Origin: Astrocystis sublimbata
Taxonomy: Eukaryota; Ascomycota; Sordariomycetes; Xylariales; Xylariaceae
Assembly (NCBI GenBank): GCA_022453515.1
Contig: JAJNNY010000006.1
Span: 620,001-684,000, forward strand
Direction: 5' to 3'
Length of the DNA stretch: 64,000 bases
The translations under genes and the position numbers were made by a program. Below, one piece after another: positions 58,300 to 64,000 of this stretch (position 1 is its first letter; each line of letters opens with the position of its first letter). The notes under the pieces were generated by a model that was given only the letters and a program-made list of their open reading frames with translations, did no database searches and had not been told where the DNA came from.

Positions 58300-58898
58300 A
58301 GTGTACAGTTCGGCTCTTCATATAATGCCTCAAAGGCTGCTCTGCATTACTGGGGCAATACCTTGCGGGTTGAAATGAAGCCATTTGGGTAATCGAGTTC
58401 ATGGCCACACATTGAGAGACTTAACTCATAGTTAACGAAATCTGCAGAGTAAGGGTAATGAACATTATTTCTGGGGAAGTAGCTACGAACATCTTGAAAT
58501 CTGGTGTAAAACACAATCGCAAACTTCCGCTAGGTAACAGCTCCCTCTCGCCTTTTTTACACTGAAAGAGGGGTTTAAAGATAATCTCTTGTAGGTGGAG
58601 TGGCATCCTGAGAACTTACACGCTTTAGATTCAGTGTACCATCCAATCGCTGATGTCTTCGACAACCACGCCCATAGAACCCAAGTAAGTGTAGCAACCC
58701 CCCGTTCCATAGAGTACTACTCTTGTTGATTGATTCCAGGCACTATGACTCCGGATGTATACGCTGAAGGTGTAGTTGCGAAGGTCTTGACGAAGTCCCC
58801 CCCTGCATGGTTCTGGCATGGCAATGCAACCTTTATTGTTCGAGTACTAGACAGTTTCTTCCCTCGAACCATATTTTTAAGATTCACTTCCCCGTAAT
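58300..58898 (+). pseudogene. AYR1-like SDR pseudogene (C-terminal part)
   Basis: Reads as the C-terminal two thirds of a fungal short-chain dehydrogenase of the 1-acyl-dihydroxyacetone-phosphate reductase type. The catalytic YNASK motif is at 58319-58333, followed by ALHYWGNTLRVEMKPFG, a spliceable intron (58389-58447), then VRVMNIISGEVATNILKSG. After LGNSSLS the frame shifts near the T-run at 58553-58558; the shifted frame reads FTLKEGFKDNLL, hits a TAG, and goes on as VEWHPENLHALDSVYHPIADVF. A second intron-like gap (58685-58739) joins one base out of frame to TMTPDVYAEGVVAKVL. The N-terminal Rossmann motif is absent upstream. Truncation, a frameshift and a stop together mark it as a pseudogene. 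It is a different SDR from the fragment at 57004. Confidence 0.75.
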
Positions 58899-59945
58899 AA
58901 TAGAAAGAGTCTGAAATGATTCAATCCAGTAAAATAAACTGACGGTTGAACTTAGTATTGGCTGTTTAGGAGGTGGTTTCACCTGGGACGTTTGGAAAAT
59001 AGCTTTCAAATTCACTTGGCTGATCACGACATGTTAGAGAATTAATTGAGTAATAAGCACGTTAGATAAATGGGCATATATAGACCTATACTACATGCCT
59101 TCTCGTGTGACGACAGGAATAATGGAATTCGGGATGAATACTGTAACGGGGCTGCATAAGGGGGGGTAGTGAGTAGCCAGGCATAAGGGGTAACGATTGT
59201 GGGAATAGGAGGCCAGGCGAGCTATGTATTATATAATGGGATTGATTTACTGCGTTGAGTTTTCGATTTTTTTCTACTTACCACGCACGCGTTGATTTTA
59301 CGAAGCTTTAATAATGAACCGATCAGTTCGTTCCCCTACATATTCTATGACTTTTAATCACTTAAGGTGCTCAAGTAGGGTTGTGTGGTTTTTGACTTCG
59401 TCCTTATCCTCGTAACCCTGCACCGCTGCTTCAATACTGTATCTAACAATCTTCAATTTTGGAACCTCGCCTTTATAGATTATTCACTATCTAATAAATC
59501 TTATCACCCATTTGTGGAACTAGGACGGGTTATCTCCTATTCACAAGTGAACAAAGAGATTGTCCGGAAAGTCGGATCCTGGTCTGTACAGGCCAGCCAC
59601 TATCACGTCTACTTTGTTTCGGATCAAAAATAAGGCCGAGGGGCATGCGCCATCAGTTTGTCTCATCCGTGCTGTTTCGGGCCAACAGTTACGCCGTCGA
59701 CCAGGGCTGCTCGCTGTTTGGACGTGAAAGTGTTTGTCGTTCGGCCCAAGGTTGAGCCACAAGGTGAAAGAGAACAATCGCCTGTTCTTCCGTGGGTGCT
59801 TCCTTAGGCGTTCCTTGCCCAATGCCTTGTCATGCCTTAAAAGCCATCCTTCGCTTTCGCTATTATCTGTAGGTACATACAGCCCCTTGCCCATCTCTGA
59901 CCCCCCCCCCCCCCCCCCCATTCCTCTCTCAATTTTGCAGTAGCC
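58899..59945. other. Intergenic: AT-rich stretch and DHA2 exporter leader
   Basis: No gene is supported. The first 500 bases are AT-rich, perhaps further decayed sequence. The end holds the exporter's leader with a 19-base poly-C run at 59901-59919. Confidence 0.5.
59901..59919. repeat. Poly-C tract in the exporter leader
   Basis: Nineteen consecutive C residues ending 26 bases before the start codon of the DHA2 exporter. It is a homopolymer in a probable 5' leader. Confidence 0.9.
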
Positions 59946-61745
59946 ATGAACGACAAGACGCCCCAAGACACGGCCCAAGAGGCAGCTTTGAATGACACAA
60001 GCTTACGTGAGAAGACTGCCGTCAATCGGCCGTCACCGGTCCCGCAAGACTCGGAATCTCAGGATGAAGTACCGCCTCGCAGCCTTCACGGCATTCTCTG
60101 GATAATCTGCCTAGCCTCCATCATATCCGCAGTGTTTCTCTTCTCCCTAGACAATACCATTGTCGCCCTGCTCCAGCCTCAGATCATCGAGGCTTTTGGC
60201 AGCATCGATAAGCTGCCGTGGGTAGCCGTATCCTTCGCTCTCGGCAGTGTCTCCGTCAACCTACTCTGGGGTAAATTATACGGCAAGTTCAACAACAAGC
60301 TACTCTTTATCGCGGCAGTTGTCTTGTTTGAGGTTGGCTCCGCCCTCTGCGGTGCTGCACCCAACATCGATGCCTTCATCGTGGGGAGAGCCATTTGCGG
60401 CGTGGGGGGAGGTGGCATTTACATTGGTGCCATTAATCTGCTCTCTGTCACCACCACTACGCGAGAGAGACCGCTGTACATCAGCTTCATAGGCCTCACC
60501 TGGGGAACAGGTACAGTCCTGGGTCCCATCATTGGTGGTGCTTTCGCCGATAGTTCCGCTACATGGCGATGGGCCTTCTACATCAACCTGGTAATATCCG
60601 TCTTCCAACATGTCACGCACGCCGGCTGATTAGCTACACAGGTCATTGGAGGTGTCGCTGCACCTGCCTATATCTTCTTACTAACTCCTTACCAGCCCGA
60701 GCCAGAAAAGACTGTGTTGGAACGTATTCGTGAACTCGACGTGGTCGGAGCCGTCCTAGTGGTCGGTGCCTTCGTGTCGGGTTTCATTGCTCTCAACTTC
60801 GGCGGAACGGTGTACCCCTTTGCTAGCGGTTCCATCATAGGCTCCTACGTCACTTCGGGTGTGCTATGGATTCTGTTCATTGTCCAACAAGCATTCTCCA
60901 TCTTGACCACACCGGAGCACCGACTGTTCCCTGCAGATCTTGTCAGAATCTGGGAACTGGATATCCTGTTCGCGCAGACGGCGGCAGCTATCACAGCGGC
61001 TTTTATTCCCATCTATTTCATTCCGGTATGCCCCCTCATCGCTGATAGCTTGGTACATAATCAAATAGCTGACATTGTCTAATCGAAACAGCTCTTCTTC
61101 CAGTTTGTAAGGGGCGACACCGCTCTCGAAGCTGGAGTGCGTCTTCTGCCCTACATCTTCCTCCAGGTCGCCGCCACCATTGCCACCGGCGCTACTCTCA
61201 GCAAAACGGGCATCTACATGCCATGGTATGCATTCGGTGGCATCCTCGTCATTATTGGGTCAGCGCTTGTATACACGATTGATGTCGGCACCAGTGTCTC
61301 GAGGATATACGGGTACAGCGTGATCCTCGGCATCGGCGCTGGCAGCTACTCGCAATTGTCTTTCTCGGTCGGACAAGTCAAAGTCCCCCCTAACCGGATA
61401 CCCGACGTGACAGCCTTCCTCAGCTTCGGTCAGCTAACAGGCATCGCGCTCTCCTTGGCCATAGCAAGTTCTGTCTTCCTGAACCGTGCTACTTCGAGCA
61501 TTCACCGGCTCGTCCCAGATGCTTCATTACAGGAAATCCAAGCAGCTATCCAAGGCGCATCGAGCGGCTTCTTCAACAGCCTGTCACAGTCCACCAGGGA
61601 CGCCGTTTTGGCGGCTGTCGTAAAAAGCATGAATGATGCTTATGTCCTAGTGATCACAGCTGGTGCATTGACAGTCGCGTTATCAATCTTTATGAAGCGA
61701 GAAAAGCTGGATCTCAGTGGCGCTGTCGCTGGGGGTGGTGCTTGA
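59946..61745 (+). CDS. MFS multidrug/toxin exporter (DHA2, 14-helix type), 3 exons
   Basis: Exons 59946-60590, 60642-61025 and 61092-61745 join at codon boundaries, giving 560 residues, normal for 14-helix drug:proton antiporters. After a polar N-terminus of about 50 residues, helix 1 is followed by the signature LDNTIVALLQPQI and WVAVSFALGSVSVNLLWGKLYGKF loop. The motif-C-type RAICGVGGGGIYIGA and GLTWGTGTVLGPIIGGAFAD helices follow; the latter is diagnostic of exporters. RWAFYINLVIGG is restored by the first splice. The C-terminal GILVIIGSALVYTI and IASSVFLNRA segments complete the fold. This family exports mycotoxins and drugs and is often cluster-linked, but here no biosynthetic genes flank it, only SDR pseudogenes, so it may be a survivor of a lost cluster (inference). 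Confidence 0.93.
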
Positions 61746-62338
61746 ACTAAGAAAGTCAAAAAATTGACTCTGACATATTTTGTGGCCAAGTCTCTATTTC
61801 AGCAAGCACGGAGTTGGACATTCGGTTATCACTCGCACGTTAAAAGCTGCGTTCTTACTGGACTGCGCGTGTATCATAATTATCGTTCACCTGGAATTTG
61901 TAGGCATTCAGATAGAAGCGGGCAGCTGGAATGGTTAATTCAACGGTCGTGGCACCTCTAAGACCAATATCTAAATTGAATCAAGACGGCGACAGACCAT
62001 TCGTCATACAGTAGAGCATGTAATAGACACCTGCAGCCAAGACCACCTGGCACCCAGGCACCCAGGGCCAGGAACCCATAGGCTATGACGAATATACCTA
62101 GTAAGTGCACCATGAGATCCATGCAATTCGTGGAACCTTAGTGTATGCATTTAACCAGAACTCAACTACGTCACCGGGGGGTGGACCGTAAAAGCTTAAG
62201 GTATCAAAAGCCACCAACGCTAGGTACAGCTAGGTACAGCGTCCAGGACGGGTGACGGCCCCGCGGTCTTGGTCGCATTTGGTCGACTTTGCACAAGCAC
62301 ATTTGCCGCTCGGGTTCATCAGCGAATTCGCCTTCGCC
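61746..62338. other. Intergenic, DHA2 3' end and BCS1-like promoter
   Basis: No gene is supported. AGCTAGGTACAG is tandemly repeated near 62218-62239. The BCS1 frame is open upstream to 62252 (with an ATG there), but the ATG at 62339 gives the normal length. Confidence 0.5.
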
Positions 62339-63709
62339 ATGACGGAGCCGACGCGATCAGCGGCTGGGGCTGGGTCTCTGATTGATATCAATGGCCTTCT
62401 GGAAAACCCGGTATTCGCCGGCGGGTTCGGCCTCGCCTCGCTGGGCGCAATCTTGGCCTTTGCGCGGCGTGGCGCTCTCAGCGCGGCCGGCCTGATGAGG
62501 CGACGCCTGCTGGTCAACGTCGAGATCAGCAGGACGGACCCGTCCTATCCCTGGCTGCTGGCCTGGCTGTCCGAGCCCCGGCCCCAGACCTCGTTCCTGG
62601 CCAAGCGCCTCACCCGCATCAACAAGCTGTCCGTCACCACGTCGACGAGCACCACCCCCAACGGCCCAACAGAGGCCAGCTTCTTCCTGCAGCCCGGCTA
62701 CGGACGCCACATCGTCAAGTACAAGCATGCCTACATCGCCGTCAGCCGAGAGAAGCAGTCCACCGCCAAGACCAACACCGGCGAGCCCCACGAGACCCTC
62801 GAGCTGACCACCCTGTACGCGCATCGTCACATCTTCGAAGACGTCTTCACCGAGGCGCGCGGGCTTGCGCTGCAGGCGAACGAGGGCAAGACAGTCGTCT
62901 ATTCCGTGAGGAACTTCGACTGGGTGCCTCTCGGCGTGCCGCGCAGGAAGCGCCCTCTGGCCAGCGTCATTCTGGACCAGGGCATAAAGGAAGGCATAGT
63001 AGATGATGCAAGAGACTTCTTAGCTCGTCGTCAGTGGTACGACGATCGCGGTATACCCTATCGCCGCGGTTACCTTCTCTATGGTCCTCCGGGAAGCGGA
63101 AAGAGCTCCTTCATCCAAGCTCTCGCCGGCGAGCTCGACTACAGTGTGGCCATGATAAACCTCAGCGAAATCGGCGTGACCGACGATAAGCTCGCCTTCC
63201 TCCTGACCAAGCTTCCAGAACGCTCTATCGTGTTGTTGGAGGATGCCGACTCTGCTTTTGTCAATCGGCGGAGGCGCGACGCTGACGGTTACAGTGGCGG
63301 AGCCGTGACCTTTTCCGGGCTCTTGAATGCCCTGGACGGCCTAGCTGCGGGCGAGGAGAGAATTGCTTTCCTGACTACGAATCACATCGAATTGCTTGAC
63401 CCTGCTCTCATCAGACCCGGGCGAGTTGACATGATGGTCCGCATTGGTGAAGCTACTCGATACCAGGCAGCCCAGATGTGGGAGAGATTCTACGGAGACG
63501 TCGACCCTGAGGGCATCGTCAGAGAACGATTCTTGTCGCGTTTAGACGAGCTAGGCTTGTTCCTCGAGCCTAGCGAGGGCGTCACGTCCGTCAGGACCAG
63601 CACCGCTGCAATCCAAGGTCTCTTCCTTTTCAACAAAAATGATCCCGAGGGTGCTATCAAAATGGCAGAAGGCCTCATTCCACCAAAGTTGGAAGCCGAG
63701 CCGAACTGA
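62339..63709 (+). CDS. BCS1-like mitochondrial AAA ATPase
   Basis: An intronless gene of 456 residues from the ATG at 62339; starting at 62252 would add 29 residues. Bcs1 translocates the Rieske iron-sulphur protein across the inner mitochondrial membrane during complex III assembly. There is a membrane segment near 22-45 (NPVFAGGFGLASLGAILAF) followed by basic residues, as in Bcs1's internal targeting region, then the BCS1-specific domain (about 60-215, with SYPWLLAWLSE and the VPRRKRPLASVILD end). The AAA module has Walker A GPPGSGKSS (249-257), Walker B IVLLEDAD (297-304), TTNH (346-349) and RPGR (359-362). All catalytic residues are intact. Fungi carry many BCS1-like paralogues, so orthology to true BCS1 is probable but not certain. 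Confidence 0.93.
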   Translation: MTEPTRSAAGAGSLIDINGLLENPVFAGGFGLASLGAILAFARRGALSAAGLMRRRLLVNVEISRTDPSYPWLLAWLSEPRPQTSFLAKRLTRINKLSVTTSTSTTPNGPTEASFFLQPGYGRHIVKYKHAYIAVSREKQSTAKTNTGEPHETLELTTLYAHRHIFEDVFTEARGLALQANEGKTVVYSVRNFDWVPLGVPRRKRPLASVILDQGIKEGIVDDARDFLARRQWYDDRGIPYRRGYLLYGPPGSGKSSFIQALAGELDYSVAMINLSEIGVTDDKLAFLLTKLPERSIVLLEDADSAFVNRRRRDADGYSGGAVTFSGLLNALDGLAAGEERIAFLTTNHIELLDPALIRPGRVDMMVRIGEATRYQAAQMWERFYGDVDPEGIVRERFLSRLDELGLFLEPSEGVTSVRTSTAAIQGLFLFNKNDPEGAIKMAEGLIPPKLEAEPN

Positions 63710-64000
63710 AGATGTAAACCAACTGTACTACACCTGTATAACCGAGACACCCAGAGAGGAAATATAGAGGAAGTGTTGGACATGTGGACACTTTCAATAT
63801 CTGCTCAATAACGCGGAGCAACAGCAAGCGATTATTGAGACCTGGAGAGTATACATATCTACTTCGCCCGCAAACTCTCCCTCGCGTTTTCCCACGGCGA
63901 ATAGGAATCCTGCAGTTCCACTTGACTAAGATCAAAGTTAAGCAAGCCATGGACAGCCAGCGATTCGCTAGTTTCGATCGGTTCGGATCGATTCCCTGTA
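63710..64000. other. Window end, no supported gene
   Basis: The 3' region of the BCS1-like gene to the edge of the window. Nothing coding recognised. Confidence 0.5.

Noticed and set aside
1..64000. tRNA, rRNA or CRISPR arrays
   Set aside because: No T-loop/acceptor-stem combinations, rRNA-like sequence or regularly spaced repeats were recognised on reading; a tRNAscan run would settle the tRNA question.

Overview
The window is nuclear DNA of a filamentous ascomycete (Pezizomycotina, probably Sordariomycetes; the class is inferred). Genes carry short introns of about 50-220 bp with GT-AG borders and CTAAC/CTGAC-type branch points. Markers include END3, ESF1, BCS1, a HET-domain protein and fungal MFS transporters. 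There is no operon structure and I saw no tRNA, rRNA or CRISPR. Gene models were rebuilt by hand from splice sites and reading-frame phase.

Left flank (1-8.3 kb): OLA1/YchF ATPase (1242-2704, +), an acidic unknown protein (3367-4716, +), and a small ISG12-like membrane protein (5492-6087, -) whose family signature appears only after removing a 71-bp intron. About 2.3 kb without a supported gene follows.

Accessory region (8.4-26.5 kb): this looks like an undescribed indole-type biosynthetic gene cluster. Its core is a 906-residue fusion of a complete-looking tryptophanase to a C-terminal ABBA/DMATS-like prenyltransferase domain (8390-11404). Around it are a class I methyltransferase (11845), a small four-helix membrane protein (12936), an O-methyltransferase (13513-14976, -), a secreted CE1 esterase (16062-16988, -; probably unrelated), a second class I methyltransferase (17903-18753, -), an FMO-type monooxygenase (20992-22615) and an MFS exporter (24422-26519). 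One reading is that tryptophan is cleaved to indole (or prenyl-indole), oxidised by the FMO, methylated and exported. By eye the prenyltransferase half lacks most of the usual basic diphosphate-binding residues, so its chemistry is open. An 11-bp CACGTG-containing word occurs three times in this region.

Conserved block (26.6-46.6 kb): ESF1 (-), phospholipase D with 11 exons including an 11-nt exon (+), a membrane PDI-like protein (-), TDP1 (+), acyl-CoA-binding protein (-), an AIF/AMID-like oxidoreductase (+) and END3 (-).

Right region (46.6-64 kb): an unknown 731-residue protein (+), a HET-domain protein (+), a DHA1-type MFS transporter with a GC-AG intron (-), a decayed stretch at 57.0-58.9 kb (two different SDR pseudogenes flanking a 0.7-kb long-inverted-repeat element), a DHA2-type MFS exporter (+) and a BCS1-like AAA ATPase (+). 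A palindromic CCTAGG/TACCTAGGTA word recurs in intergenic DNA throughout.
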